From positions 1 through 45,308 of IMG/VR virus record IMGVR_UViG_3300027734_000117: a stretch of DNA of 45,308 nt; one strand, 5' to 3'. This stretch comes from a virus. The translations under genes and the position numbers were made by a program. Numbering within the stretch: the first letter of the stretch is position 1; the number at the start of each line of letters is the position of its first letter. This document shows, piece after piece, positions 7,668-16,277 of the stretch. Below the pieces are notes generated by a model, which did no database searches, was not told where the DNA came from, and worked only from the letters and a program-made list of their open reading frames with translations.

Positions 7668-8515
7668 GTGAATTAAGCTATATAGAACTTTATCCAAAAA
7701 TTGATGTATACAGAAATGTATTAGAAGATCCAGAAGCTTTATATAAAACTATGAATAAATCTGAAAAAACTTCTGAAGGCAAATATTTTTTAAAGACTTG
7801 GGATCCATGGGCACATTTTGGAACTTACACACAAAAAAAAGATATAAGAGAAGTTGCTGATGATGTTTTGTCACATGAAATGTTTATTGAAGAAAAAAAG
7901 TTTGTTGAAGATGTAGAGTCTGCATATAATAAAGTTATTTTAGATTATGTTGAAAGACATAAAATTAACCTTCCAGAAGGGTGGAGATTTAGCGGAGCTT
8001 CATATTCTAAATATAATGCAGGAATAAATAATTTAAATAATAATTTAACAATGCAATATCATACAGATCATATTACATCACAAAGAGATATGCCTGGAGA
8101 TAAATTTTTTATAACCTGTACAATGTATATAAATGATGATTATGATGGTGGAGATATTGAATTTTATATTGATGGGACAATAATTAATCATAAGCCTAAG
8201 CCTGGAGACATATTGGTATTTCCATCTACTCAACCATATTATCATGGTGTTAAAACAATTAACACAAATGAAAAGTTTTTTGTTAGAAACTTTATTATGA
8301 CTCCTCACAATGGAACAGAAGAATGGCTTGCAAACCAAAGAAAATTTGGTGCTTACAGATGGGCAAAAATGGAACAAGAAAGAATAGACAATGAGGATAA
8401 AAGAAATATGCTTTATTTTAATGATGGCGTATTAGTTTCTTACGAAGATCATATTAAAAAACAATTTGGTAGCGAAGAAAAATTACATGACCAGTATCCA
8501 AAGGAGATGATGTAA
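7664..8515 (+). CDS. Fe(II)/2-oxoglutarate dioxygenase 3 (prolyl 4-hydroxylase-like)
   Basis: 283 residues, the longest of the five, SD GGAGAAAAAC. The ligands are His133, Asp135 (HTD) and His194 (YYHGV), with Lys204 at the +10 position. The core has MYINDDYDGGDIEF and PKPGDILVFPST. A C-terminal extension of about 60 charged residues after the barrel (TEEWLANQRKFGAYRWAKME and on) is not shared by copies 2 and 5. It may contact substrate or a partner. The ATG overlaps the upstream stop codon, and the next gene starts one base after its own stop. Confidence 0.85.
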   Translation: MSELSYIELYPKIDVYRNVLEDPEALYKTMNKSEKTSEGKYFLKTWDPWAHFGTYTQKKDIREVADDVLSHEMFIEEKKFVEDVESAYNKVILDYVERHKINLPEGWRFSGASYSKYNAGINNLNNNLTMQYHTDHITSQRDMPGDKFFITCTMYINDDYDGGDIEFYIDGTIINHKPKPGDILVFPSTQPYYHGVKTINTNEKFFVRNFIMTPHNGTEEWLANQRKFGAYRWAKMEQERIDNEDKRNMLYFNDGVLVSYEDHIKKQFGSEEKLHDQYPKEMM

Positions 8516-8516
8516 C

Positions 8517-9269
8517 ATGGAAAGAGATATGATTATAACAAGACATAAGTCAGATATTGTAACTTATGAAAACTTTCTTACTCCAGAAGAATGCAAATCT
8601 GTAATTGAAGTTTTAGCAATTAAAATGGAAAAAGAAGAATTAAAATGGATGCCAATTTCTTTTTATGAGTCTTATTCTTCTGGTATGCCAGAAGTAAATG
8701 ACCCAGATACAATTGCATGCGGATTACCAGGAGATTTTTTTCAAGTATTGAGACAGCGAGTCATTGATGCAACAGCAGATATGGCAGGTAAAAATCCTGA
8801 GCAGATGTCGCAAATAAGCTGGCACTCTCAAAGATGGGCACCTGGAGCATTTGCTAATATGCACTCAGATAATACAGACAATGAAGGAAAATCTGGTGCA
8901 TTTACTAGAAGTAGATATGCAACATTTATTTATTTAAATGATGACTTTGAAGATGGCATATTAAACTTTAAACATGGTCTCACCATTGTGCCAAAAACTG
9001 GGTTAATGGCAACATTTGCTGGTGGATTTGAAAATACTCATGAAGTTACAACAGTCAAGAAAAATATTAGATATACGCTGGGATCTTTTTGGGATGATAG
9101 AGAAGAGTCAGATTATCCACAACAAATAAGAGATGCTTGGGCCACAGAGCTTGCAGAAGTTAGAGCTCATCAAAAAATAGAAGCTGTTGAGTGGGAAGAA
9201 ATTCGTAATAAAGGATTAAGAATAACTAATGCTGGAGAAACTTATCCAGCTTCAGAAGTGGAGAACTAG
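8517..9269 (+). CDS. Fe(II)/2-oxoglutarate dioxygenase 4 (prolyl 4-hydroxylase-like)
   Basis: 250 residues, SD AAAGGAGATG. The ligands are His116, Asp118 (HSD) and His175 (THEV), with Arg185 at +10. The core here is divergent: IYLNDDFEDGILNF replaces the NDDYEGG of the others, followed by PKTGLMATFAGG. The N-terminal ENFLTPEECKSVIEVL segment is the usual P4H lead-in. A charged C-terminal tail (about 50 residues) follows the barrel. The complete catalytic set suggests an active enzyme. The loop difference marks it as the most distant of the five and may reflect a different target. Confidence 0.82.
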   Translation: MERDMIITRHKSDIVTYENFLTPEECKSVIEVLAIKMEKEELKWMPISFYESYSSGMPEVNDPDTIACGLPGDFFQVLRQRVIDATADMAGKNPEQMSQISWHSQRWAPGAFANMHSDNTDNEGKSGAFTRSRYATFIYLNDDFEDGILNFKHGLTIVPKTGLMATFAGGFENTHEVTTVKKNIRYTLGSFWDDREESDYPQQIRDAWATELAEVRAHQKIEAVEWEEIRNKGLRITNAGETYPASEVEN

Positions 9270-9270
9270 T

Positions 9271-9921
9271 ATGGAAAATAATATTGAATTTAAACAATTT
9301 CAAATGTTTGACCTAAAACCACTTTCAAATGATATCTGGTATTGGGAAAATGTACTAAGTTTTCCAGAAGACCTAAAAAAATTTATTGATACTATAGATG
9401 ATGAACCAGAATCTTATTCAAGAATATCAAAATGGGAAAATTGGACGGCAAGCAATGATAGTAGTCTTGTATATGGCAAAACAAAAGTTATCAACAAAGA
9501 TAATTTAAAAATTTCTACTGGGTCAGACTCTATAGATAAAAGAACATTATACATTGCTAATAGTATTTTAATGGCATTTGAAATGTGCACAGAAAGATAT
9601 TTAGCTATACGTAATTTAGATAAAAATAATTATAATTTAAATCTTGATAGAATTACTATTAAAGCATGGAATGAAGGACAGTCCATGGGCCCACATTTTG
9701 ATGGTCAAGATGGAAATAAAGATTTGGCATTTTCTTTGGTTGCATATATTAATGATGACTATGAAGGCGGAGAAATTAGCTTTCCAAATCATAATATTAC
9801 TATTAAGCCAAAGGCTGGAAGTTTAATAATGTTCCCATCGCAAGAGCCATATATTCATGAAGTAAAACCAATTACATCTGGTACTAGATATATGAGCCCT
9901 GCACACGTATATATTAAGTAG
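9271..9921 (+). CDS. Fe(II)/2-oxoglutarate dioxygenase 5 (prolyl 4-hydroxylase-like)
   Basis: 216 residues. I place the start at ATG 9271, directly after the upstream stop and 7 bases behind GGAG; the frame is open to 9229, but that would overlap the previous gene without an SD. The ligands are His142, Asp144 (HFD) and His196 (IHEV), with Arg206 at +10. The core has AYINDDYEGGEISFP and PKAGSLIMFPS, very close to copy 1, so 1 and 5 are the nearest pair. It is the last gene of the operon. The collagen-like fibre gene starts 21 bases later from its own promoter. Confidence 0.85.
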   Translation: MENNIEFKQFQMFDLKPLSNDIWYWENVLSFPEDLKKFIDTIDDEPESYSRISKWENWTASNDSSLVYGKTKVINKDNLKISTGSDSIDKRTLYIANSILMAFEMCTERYLAIRNLDKNNYNLNLDRITIKAWNEGQSMGPHFDGQDGNKDLAFSLVAYINDDYEGGEISFPNHNITIKPKAGSLIMFPSQEPYIHEVKPITSGTRYMSPAHVYIK

Positions 9922-9926
9922 ATCGG

Positions 9927-9935
9927 TGGTATAAT
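9927..9935 (+). promoter_or_regulatory. Leaderless extended -10 promoter of the collagen-like fibre
   Basis: TGGTATAAT at 9927-9935 is a perfect extended -10. The ATG at 9942 is six bases further on, the same gap as at 4845, 34510 and 44600. There is no SD, which fits a leaderless mRNA. Confidence 0.65.
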
Positions 9936-9941
9936 AAAAAA

Positions 9942-11057
9942 ATGACTAACACAGGTATAAATAACTGGCGTTTCCCAGACTATACAGACACCCCAGACGT
10001 CCCCAGAGACCTTGGAAACCTTGGTACTGACATAGCCGCATACATAGCCTCTCATCCAGGCCCACAGGGTCCTTCAGGCACCTTATCCGTAGGTACTGTA
10101 ACTACTGTTAGCGCATCTACTCCAGCATCAGTTGTTAATGTTGGGACATCTTCTAATGCTATATTAAACTTAACATTACCTAGAGGAATAGATGGAATTA
10201 TTGGTGGCCCAGGCCCATCAAATGTTTTAGAGATTGGCACCGTTACTAGTGGAGTTACTCCAAATGCTACCATAACTGGAACAAGCCCAACACAAACATT
10301 AAATTTAGTTTTACCACAAGGTCCTCAAGGAGTGCAGGGTCCGCAGGGTCCGCAAGGCCCAACAACAGTAGCCGTTGGAACTACAACAACAGGTGCTGCT
10401 GGAACAAATGCTTCAGTAACAAATACTGGAACAGCAACAAATGCTGTGTTTGCATTTACAATTCCAAGAGGCGCAACTGGAGCAACTGGCGCACAGGGAA
10501 TACAAGGCATACCTGGTTCTAGCGCAACAATTGATCCAATTCCAACTACAATAAGTTTAAATATACCAATTTCATCTGGCTATGGAGTAAACTCTAATTG
10601 GTATCCATTTGCAAACAATTTGTATTCAATTGGTCAGCCAATTGATGCTGGCTCAGGAGTTACATCAAACAGATTTTGGAAAACAATATATTCTAACACT
10701 GGAACTATAAATACTTCTGATCAAAGATTAAAAACGGATGTATCTGTATCTACACTCGGCCTTAATTTTATAAATGATTTAAATCCAGTAAGCTATAAGT
10801 TTATTGAAGGTGGCAAAGAAATAGTTGACGGCGATCTAGTTTCTATTCCTGGATCAAGAACTCATTATGGACTTATTGCACAAGAAGTAAAAGAAGTTTT
10901 AGACGCATCTGGAGTATCTGACTTTGCTGGTTGGGTAAAGATGGACATGTCAGTAGAAGATTCAATGCAAGGACTTAGATATGATCAGTTTATTGCTCCA
11001 CTTATTAAAGCAGTACAAGAGCTTACAGCGAGAGTTAAAGCCCTAGAAGAGCAGTAA
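9942..11057 (+). CDS. Collagen-like tail fibre with C-terminal S74 chaperone domain
   Basis: 371 residues. Residues about 40-195 hold four short collagen-like Gly-X-Y runs (GPQGPSG, GIDGIIGGPGPS, GPQGVQGPQGPQGP, GATGATGAQGIQGIPG). They are separated by three related beta modules of the form VGTVTT...NLTLPRG. A linker follows at 200-254. Residues 255-371 are a peptidase S74 (endosialidase-type intramolecular chaperone) domain. Ser259 and Lys264 in TSDQRLK form the self-cleavage dyad, and LIAQEVKEVL and YDQFIAPLIKAVQEL are typical. The domain drives trimerisation and is then cut off before Ser259. It sits directly downstream of the hydroxylase operon and is a plausible substrate, although most of its prolines occupy X rather than Y positions. 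Confidence 0.85.
   Translation: MTNTGINNWRFPDYTDTPDVPRDLGNLGTDIAAYIASHPGPQGPSGTLSVGTVTTVSASTPASVVNVGTSSNAILNLTLPRGIDGIIGGPGPSNVLEIGTVTSGVTPNATITGTSPTQTLNLVLPQGPQGVQGPQGPQGPTTVAVGTTTTGAAGTNASVTNTGTATNAVFAFTIPRGATGATGAQGIQGIPGSSATIDPIPTTISLNIPISSGYGVNSNWYPFANNLYSIGQPIDAGSGVTSNRFWKTIYSNTGTINTSDQRLKTDVSVSTLGLNFINDLNPVSYKFIEGGKEIVDGDLVSIPGSRTHYGLIAQEVKEVLDASGVSDFAGWVKMDMSVEDSMQGLRYDQFIAPLIKAVQELTARVKALEEQ
10059..10518 (+). repeat. Collagen-like Gly-X-Y runs in a threefold module repeat
   Basis: Gly-X-Y tracts at 10059-10079, 10180-10221, 10318-10362 and 10471-10518 alternate with three copies of a module of about 45 residues (VGTVTT, ASVVNVGT, ATNAVFAFTIPRG type). DNA identity between modules is modest, so the duplications are old. 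Confidence 0.7.
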
Positions 11058-11060
11058 GAC

Positions 11061-12866
11061 ATGTCATATAAATATACTGTCTTAAAAGATAATCCACTTT
11101 CATTTTTTTTACTAGATGAAGTTCGTTCTGGTGCTGCTGGCGTATACAGTAATTTAACATCATTATTTTCAACATACGCAGATTTAAGAGATAATGGGAT
11201 TTCATATGCAGCAGTAAGTGGTCTGCCAATAAAAGATTATTCTGGTAATGCAATGGAAGGATATGCAATTGATGCTTCTGCCATGGAAGTATTGCCCATA
11301 GTTGGAGCGGGTATTAGAGGAACAGAAATTAATGAAAATATAGACCTGTCTTTAAAAGCTTTAGGAATTGCTACTTCTAAAAATCCAGATAGCCCATTTG
11401 CATTTGAGATATGGTTTAGCCCAGATATATCTGATTCAGAAGAATATTTAATACTTGGAGACGCAACAAATAAAATAGGACTATTTTATAATAATGAAAA
11501 TGTAATATTTAAATGTACAGAACAAGAAAAAATATTTTACAAAGTAACTAAAAATCAAGTTATGCATATAGTAGGTACATTTTCTAAAGACAAAATTTCA
11601 TTATACATAAATGGAGTCCTTGTTTCTGAAAAATTAATCACTTCAGGATTTAAATTTATCAATGAGTCACTTGCAATAAAAATTGGTCCAGCTAATACTG
11701 GTAAAAAATTTATAGTAGATTCTGCAGCAATTTATAATTATGAAATTGAAAATACAAAAATTTTATCTCATTATATGGTTGGATATAAAGAAACAAAATA
11801 CTCACAAATTGTTTATTCTAAAGATGGCACATTATTCTCATTAAATTCTGTGTTTATAAAACCAGATGTATCCTACAGATATCCTGGATTAAAATCTTTA
11901 GATTCTATAGTTTCGGGAGATGCATACTATAATCCAACCTATAAAAGAATAGAGTTTGCACAAACAATATTACCAGAAACAAAAACTTTTATATTTGAAG
12001 AAAGGCTTTATGTTCCTAATCCAGAAACAATTGTTTCTTCTAGAATATCTTATGGCCAAGATGTAGAAAATATATTAGTAGAAGCTAAAGTTCCAGGACA
12101 AGAATGGAAGGCATGCAAAAATAATTCTGTTTTACCATACTACAACAAAAATGAAAATTTAATTGGGCCAATATTAGATATTCGTGTGACAATGACGACG
12201 CTTGATTCTTCTTCTGATTTGCCTTATTTTGATAAGCTAGAAATTGATTTATATTCTAACAAAGACTTTTATTCTGACAGTGGTGGAGGAAAAGTATATT
12301 CGGACTATGACTATTCACTTGGATATTACAATTACCCAGTAAGAATGCAAAATAAATATAATGGTCTTTCCATGATTTCAGGACATGGATTCTCTGTAGA
12401 TCTTGCAATACAGCCAAGAACCATTGAAATGTTTTTTACCCCAAGAGAAGGAAAAAATGTTTTATTCTCATCAAATGCTGCATCCTTTAAATGGACTAAT
12501 GCGGGGGCAATAACAAAAAATGGAATTAGCGCAATATACGTTAATGGTATAAATAGAACTGCATCTACAAATATATCTGAATTCCTTTTAAGTGGAGTTT
12601 CACACCATATACTAATAGTCTTAAGCGCAGTTGCTACAAGCATTAAATTTAATCAGAGTCAAAACGGATCAGAATATGGTGGATCTAATACCTATAGCAA
12701 TTTAGCATTCTATGAGACTCCATTTACCGCTTCACAAGCCTTAAAGAATTATAATCTATATTGCTCAGATAATTCATTTACAGTGCAGGACCCAGGTATA
12801 AATTTTTCAGAAAGTGCTAATGGTCAAGACAATACAGCCTACTTCATCAGATCTTTTGACGTATAG
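11061..12866 (+). CDS. LamG/concanavalin-like virion protein
   Basis: 601 residues, starting at ATG 11061, three bases after the previous stop. Residues about 85-240 look like a laminin-G/concanavalin A jelly roll: FAFEIWFSPDISDSEEYLIL, VMHIVGTFSKDKISLYINGV and FIVDSAAIYNYEI. A second, shorter one seems present at about 450-570 (RTIEMFFTPREG, ISAIYVNGINR, SNLAFYETPFT). Such domains bind carbohydrate or make protein contacts in phage tails and baseplates. No catalytic residues are recognised. It is transcribed with the collagen-like fibre and followed by an AT-rich gap with a 7-bp hairpin (12870-12890) lacking a T-run. Adhesin or fibre-connecting protein is the best guess. Confidence 0.65.
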   Translation: MSYKYTVLKDNPLSFFLLDEVRSGAAGVYSNLTSLFSTYADLRDNGISYAAVSGLPIKDYSGNAMEGYAIDASAMEVLPIVGAGIRGTEINENIDLSLKALGIATSKNPDSPFAFEIWFSPDISDSEEYLILGDATNKIGLFYNNENVIFKCTEQEKIFYKVTKNQVMHIVGTFSKDKISLYINGVLVSEKLITSGFKFINESLAIKIGPANTGKKFIVDSAAIYNYEIENTKILSHYMVGYKETKYSQIVYSKDGTLFSLNSVFIKPDVSYRYPGLKSLDSIVSGDAYYNPTYKRIEFAQTILPETKTFIFEERLYVPNPETIVSSRISYGQDVENILVEAKVPGQEWKACKNNSVLPYYNKNENLIGPILDIRVTMTTLDSSSDLPYFDKLEIDLYSNKDFYSDSGGGKVYSDYDYSLGYYNYPVRMQNKYNGLSMISGHGFSVDLAIQPRTIEMFFTPREGKNVLFSSNAASFKWTNAGAITKNGISAIYVNGINRTASTNISEFLLSGVSHHILIVLSAVATSIKFNQSQNGSEYGGSNTYSNLAFYETPFTASQALKNYNLYCSDNSFTVQDPGINFSESANGQDNTAYFIRSFDV

Positions 12867-12909
12867 CCTACAATATATTAAAAATATTGTCACAGACTAG
12901 TACAGAAGA

Positions 12910-12938
12910 TGGACTTTTGCTAGGAATAATGGTAAACT
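12910..12938 (+). promoter_or_regulatory. Promoter before the portal module
   Basis: TGGACT (12910-12915), 17 bases, then TAAACT (12933-12938) preceded by TGG, making an extended -10. The ATG at 12948 is nine bases downstream and has no SD, so the leader would be zero to three bases. Confidence 0.5.
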
Positions 12939-12947
12939 GGGTTACAT

Positions 12948-13286
12948 ATGGAAATCTTAAATCAAAAAAGCCAAATTATTGAAGAGACACGCCTAGGCAT
13001 ATACGTATGGGAAATGCCAGATGGCCGATGGATCGGTGACGATGATGGCAATTTTCTTTCTATAACATCTACAAAAGGCAACAGATCTAAAATTGCCGCA
13101 CTTGCAGATGCTGTTAGACATTATGGCATTAGCGAAGGCCAACCTAAATTTCTTTCAGGTAAAAGAAAAATTGATGATGAAGAATTTGAACATCAAAACC
13201 AAAGACTTAAATGGGGACTTACTCCAGATCCACTTGATATTGGAGAATATAAAGACTCAGTCTTAAGAGGGGGAGCAGTAAAATGA
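12948..13286 (+). CDS. Conserved-looking unknown protein upstream of portal
   Basis: 112 residues with no family I recognise. The sequence is soluble and charged (YVWEMPDGRWIGDDDGNFL, then SKIAALADAVRHYGI, then KWGLTPDPLDIGEYKDSVL). 'WEMPDGRWIGDDDGNFL' reads like a small beta-hairpin domain. It overlaps the portal start by ATGA, so expression is coupled to the portal, and a role in head morphogenesis or packaging is likely. Its start appears to be leaderless. Confidence 0.6.
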   Translation: MEILNQKSQIIEETRLGIYVWEMPDGRWIGDDDGNFLSITSTKGNRSKIAALADAVRHYGISEGQPKFLSGKRKIDDEEFEHQNQRLKWGLTPDPLDIGEYKDSVLRGGAVK

Positions 13287-14866
13287 CACAATTTTTAGAA
13301 GATGGACCAGAAGATACATACGAGGTATCTGTTAAAAATAGCTCAGACCTATTTTCATTTAAGAAAGAAAAAGAACACGTAGACCCATTTGCTATTGGTA
13401 TAGATGACCTTAAGAAGGTAAGAGGCCTAGGCACAAATTTTAAGAGAAAAATAAATAGAGATTTTGCAAAATCATTTACTGGTAAAGATGGAGCAGGTAC
13501 ACAACAGAATCTATTACAGTCAGCAGTTACTGGATATGCAATGTTTGACCTTGTTCAACCAGTATATAATTTAGAATACCTTTCTCAAATATATGAAGTT
13601 TCAACATACAACTATGCAGCCATTAATGCTAAGGTAGCAAACATTGTTGGTCTTGGATACTCCTTTATGGAAACAAGAAAAACAAACGATGCAATTGATG
13701 CAATAACAGATGACAAGCAGTTAGATAGAGCACGTAGAAAGCTTAATAAGTTAAAGCAGGATCTTCAAGATTGGTTAGATGCAACAAATGATGAAGATAC
13801 ATTTACTGAAACATTAATAAAAGTATATACAGACCTAGAAGCAACTGGTAATGGCTACTTAGAGGTAGGTAGAACTACAGGCGGAGACATTGGATATATT
13901 GGACATATCCCAGCAAAAACTATGCGTGTAAGAAGACTTAGAGATGGATTTATGCAATTGCTTTATGGCAAGGCTGTATTCTTCAGAAATTTTGGAGATA
14001 CAGAAACCATTAATCCAATTGGTGATTCAGAAGATAGACCAAATGAAATCATTCATTTAAAGAAATATACTCCAATGAATAATTATTATGGTATCCCAGA
14101 TATCGTAGCAGCACAGATGTCGCTTGCTGGAAATGAATTTGCTGGCAGATATAACCTAGATTACTTTGAAAATAAAGCGGTTCCAAGATATATTATTACG
14201 GTTAAAGGAGCAAAGCTTTCTCCAGAGTCAGAAAGAAAATTGCTTGAATTCTTCCAGGTTGGATTAAAGGGAAAGAATCACAGATCACTATATATCCCTC
14301 TACCAGCCGACACTCAAGATAATAAGGTTGAATTTAAAATGGAGCCAGTTGAAGCTGGTGCTCAAGAGTCTTCATTTAATATTTATAGACAATCAAATAG
14401 AGATGAAATTCTATTGGCACACAGAGTTCCAATTAATAAAATTGGTGTCCCAGAAGGTGTATCTTTGGCAAATGCTAGAGATGCAGATAAAACATTTAAA
14501 GAGCAGGTTTGCCGACCAGCTCAAATGAGACTTGAAAAAAGAATTAATTCAATAATTGAAGAAAAGACAGATGCATTAAAAATTAAATTTGAAGAGTTGA
14601 CTTTAACTGACGAAGACACCCAAAGTCAAATAGATGAAAGATATTTAAGAATGCAGGTTATTACTCCGAATGAAGTTAGAATTAGAAAAGGAATGATTCC
14701 TGTTGACGGCGGAGATGAAATGGTTGAATTAAAGCCACAGCAAGCTGCTGATCAAAAAGCAACTGCTGGTAAAACTAGGGCCAGGGATTCAGAAAGATCT
14801 GCTGCATCTTCCGATAAAGTCGGAGAAGGCAGAAATGCAAAAGGTGATGGAAAAAAGGTTGACTAA
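13283..14866 (+). CDS. Portal protein
   Basis: 527 residues, SD GAGGGGGAG. Features of HK97-type phage portals are visible: the early helix segment with VSTYNYAAINAKVANIVGLG, the central EATGNGYLEVGRTTGGDIGY, HLKKYTPMNNYYGIPDIVAA, and a late RVPINKIGVPEGVSLANARD. The C-terminus is a long charged helix and a basic, probably disordered tail (KTRARDSERSAASSDKVGEG). The dodecameric portal forms the DNA channel at the head vertex and docks the terminase. Followed by protease and capsid genes, as in HK97-like modules. The terminase large subunit is not in this window and probably lies to the left. Confidence 0.88.
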   Translation: MTQFLEDGPEDTYEVSVKNSSDLFSFKKEKEHVDPFAIGIDDLKKVRGLGTNFKRKINRDFAKSFTGKDGAGTQQNLLQSAVTGYAMFDLVQPVYNLEYLSQIYEVSTYNYAAINAKVANIVGLGYSFMETRKTNDAIDAITDDKQLDRARRKLNKLKQDLQDWLDATNDEDTFTETLIKVYTDLEATGNGYLEVGRTTGGDIGYIGHIPAKTMRVRRLRDGFMQLLYGKAVFFRNFGDTETINPIGDSEDRPNEIIHLKKYTPMNNYYGIPDIVAAQMSLAGNEFAGRYNLDYFENKAVPRYIITVKGAKLSPESERKLLEFFQVGLKGKNHRSLYIPLPADTQDNKVEFKMEPVEAGAQESSFNIYRQSNRDEILLAHRVPINKIGVPEGVSLANARDADKTFKEQVCRPAQMRLEKRINSIIEEKTDALKIKFEELTLTDEDTQSQIDERYLRMQVITPNEVRIRKGMIPVDGGDEMVELKPQQAADQKATAGKTRARDSERSAASSDKVGEGRNAKGDGKKVD

Positions 14867-14919
14867 ACCTAATCAACTGCTATTTGCATTATAGTAGATA
14901 AACCATTAAAATTAAGCAT

Positions 14920-16263
14920 ATGAACATTGAAAAAGCCCAGTGGTCCACCGACGGCCAAAACATTCATTTAGCTGTCCCATTCACAAAGGTGAATAGGGAG
15001 AATAGAACTGTTTCTGGATTTGCTACACTAGATAACGTAGATCAAACAGGCGATGTTGTAACAGCAGAAGCAAGCATGAAAGCATTTGAAAGTTTTAGAG
15101 GCAATCTTAGAGAAATGCATCAGCCACTAGCTGTAGGTAAAGTAGTTTCTTTTAAACCAGAAACATACTACGATCAAAAGTCAAAAGAGTTTTATAATGG
15201 AGTGTATGTTACATCATACATCTCAAAGGGTGCACAAGATACATGGGAAAAAGTTCTTGACGGAACACTTTCAGGTTTCTCAATTGGTGGAAAGATTAAA
15301 GAGTCAGACAACGAAATGAATAAGTCAACAGGAGAGACTGTAAGATTTATTAAGGATTACGATCTAATAGAATTATCAATTGTTGATTCACCAGCAAATG
15401 AAATGTGCAACATCATATCAATTGAAAAGATGAACGGTCAACTTGTATTTAAAGGAATGGCTGCAGATGTAGTTACAGAAAATATTTTTTATTGTGAAGA
15501 AAGCGACTCTGTTTTTATCTCGACAGACAAAACATATGCTTCTCCAGTTACTGGAAAAGAAGCTACGCTTATTGGCTGGGTTGAAAGCTCAGACATAAAC
15601 AAATCAAAAGAGATAGATAAGATTCTTGCTTCATTCAAGAAGTCAAGAGTTCCGTTGCCTGGAATACAAACAATAGCAAAACAGGTAAACGTACAAGGAG
15701 GTAATGAAGTGGAAAAACTAAACGTAACAGCTGAAGATTCAGCAGTAGTAACTGCAGAAACAGCAATCGTTGAAGAGACCGTAGTTGCATCTGATGCACC
15801 TGCAGTCGAAGATGCACCAAACGCTGATAACTCAGTGGAAGATGCAGACTCTGCTTCTGTAGATGTCTTTAAGTCAGTTGATGCTCCTCAAGCAGAAGCT
15901 GCAGTTGAAGAACCTGATTTTGCAAAAATGTTAGTAGACCTAAAGGGATTCTTTGCAGATACTCTTAGCAAGGCTACAGAGGCAAATGCAGTACAGGTTT
16001 CAGAAATCAAAGAAACTGTAGAGACTTTTAGCAAGAGCGTAAATGCTCAAATTACAGAGTTAGCAGAAAAGCACAGTGCACTTAGTGCCGCTGTCACAGA
16101 AATAAAGGGCACCATTGATGGTGTTCAAAAGCGTGTAGATGCCGTAGAAGGCGATACAGCAATCAAGAAGTCCTCAGACCTTGGCGGGTCTGTTGCACCA
16201 GCAGTAAACAAATCAAAATGGAACGGTTCTTTCCTCGGTTCCGTAAACGAAATATTTAACTAG
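14920..16263 (+). CDS. Prohead protease with fused scaffold (S78-like)
   Basis: 447 residues. Residues 1-180 are an HK97-type prohead protease: VSGFATLDNVDQTGDVV, His67 in LREMHQP, the LSGFSIGG motif with Ser118 and Ser121 (one is probably the nucleophile), and LIELSIVDSPANEMC. The middle (about 180-262) is an extra domain. Residues from 263 on are acidic and then coiled-coil (LKGFFADTLSKATEANAVQV, VNAQITELAEKHSALSAAV), typical of scaffold. A strong internal SD and GTG at 15709 can make this scaffold part separately. No SD lies before ATG 14920. The protease would clip scaffold and possibly the capsid N-terminus during maturation. Confidence 0.85.
   Translation: MNIEKAQWSTDGQNIHLAVPFTKVNRENRTVSGFATLDNVDQTGDVVTAEASMKAFESFRGNLREMHQPLAVGKVVSFKPETYYDQKSKEFYNGVYVTSYISKGAQDTWEKVLDGTLSGFSIGGKIKESDNEMNKSTGETVRFIKDYDLIELSIVDSPANEMCNIISIEKMNGQLVFKGMAADVVTENIFYCEESDSVFISTDKTYASPVTGKEATLIGWVESSDINKSKEIDKILASFKKSRVPLPGIQTIAKQVNVQGGNEVEKLNVTAEDSAVVTAETAIVEETVVASDAPAVEDAPNADNSVEDADSASVDVFKSVDAPQAEAAVEEPDFAKMLVDLKGFFADTLSKATEANAVQVSEIKETVETFSKSVNAQITELAEKHSALSAAVTEIKGTIDGVQKRVDAVEGDTAIKKSSDLGGSVAPAVNKSKWNGSFLGSVNEIFN
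15695..16263 (+). CDS. Scaffold protein from internal in-frame start
   Basis: Inside the protease frame, AAGGAGGT (15695-15702) stands seven bases before an in-frame GTG at 15709-15711, the best Shine-Dalgarno in the head module. Translation there gives 184 residues (VEKLNVTAEDS...), an acidic segment followed by coiled coil, which is the expected composition of a head scaffold. Overlapping protease/scaffold pairs are known in lambda-like and other phages. The coding part is 15709-16263; the interval given includes the SD. The product is inferred and not proven. Confidence 0.65.
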
Positions 16264-16277
16264 GGTAGGTGAATTAT

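Noticed and set aside
12870-12890. ACAATAT/ATATTGT inverted repeat
   Set aside because: AT-only 7-bp stem without a T-run; insufficient as terminator or operator.
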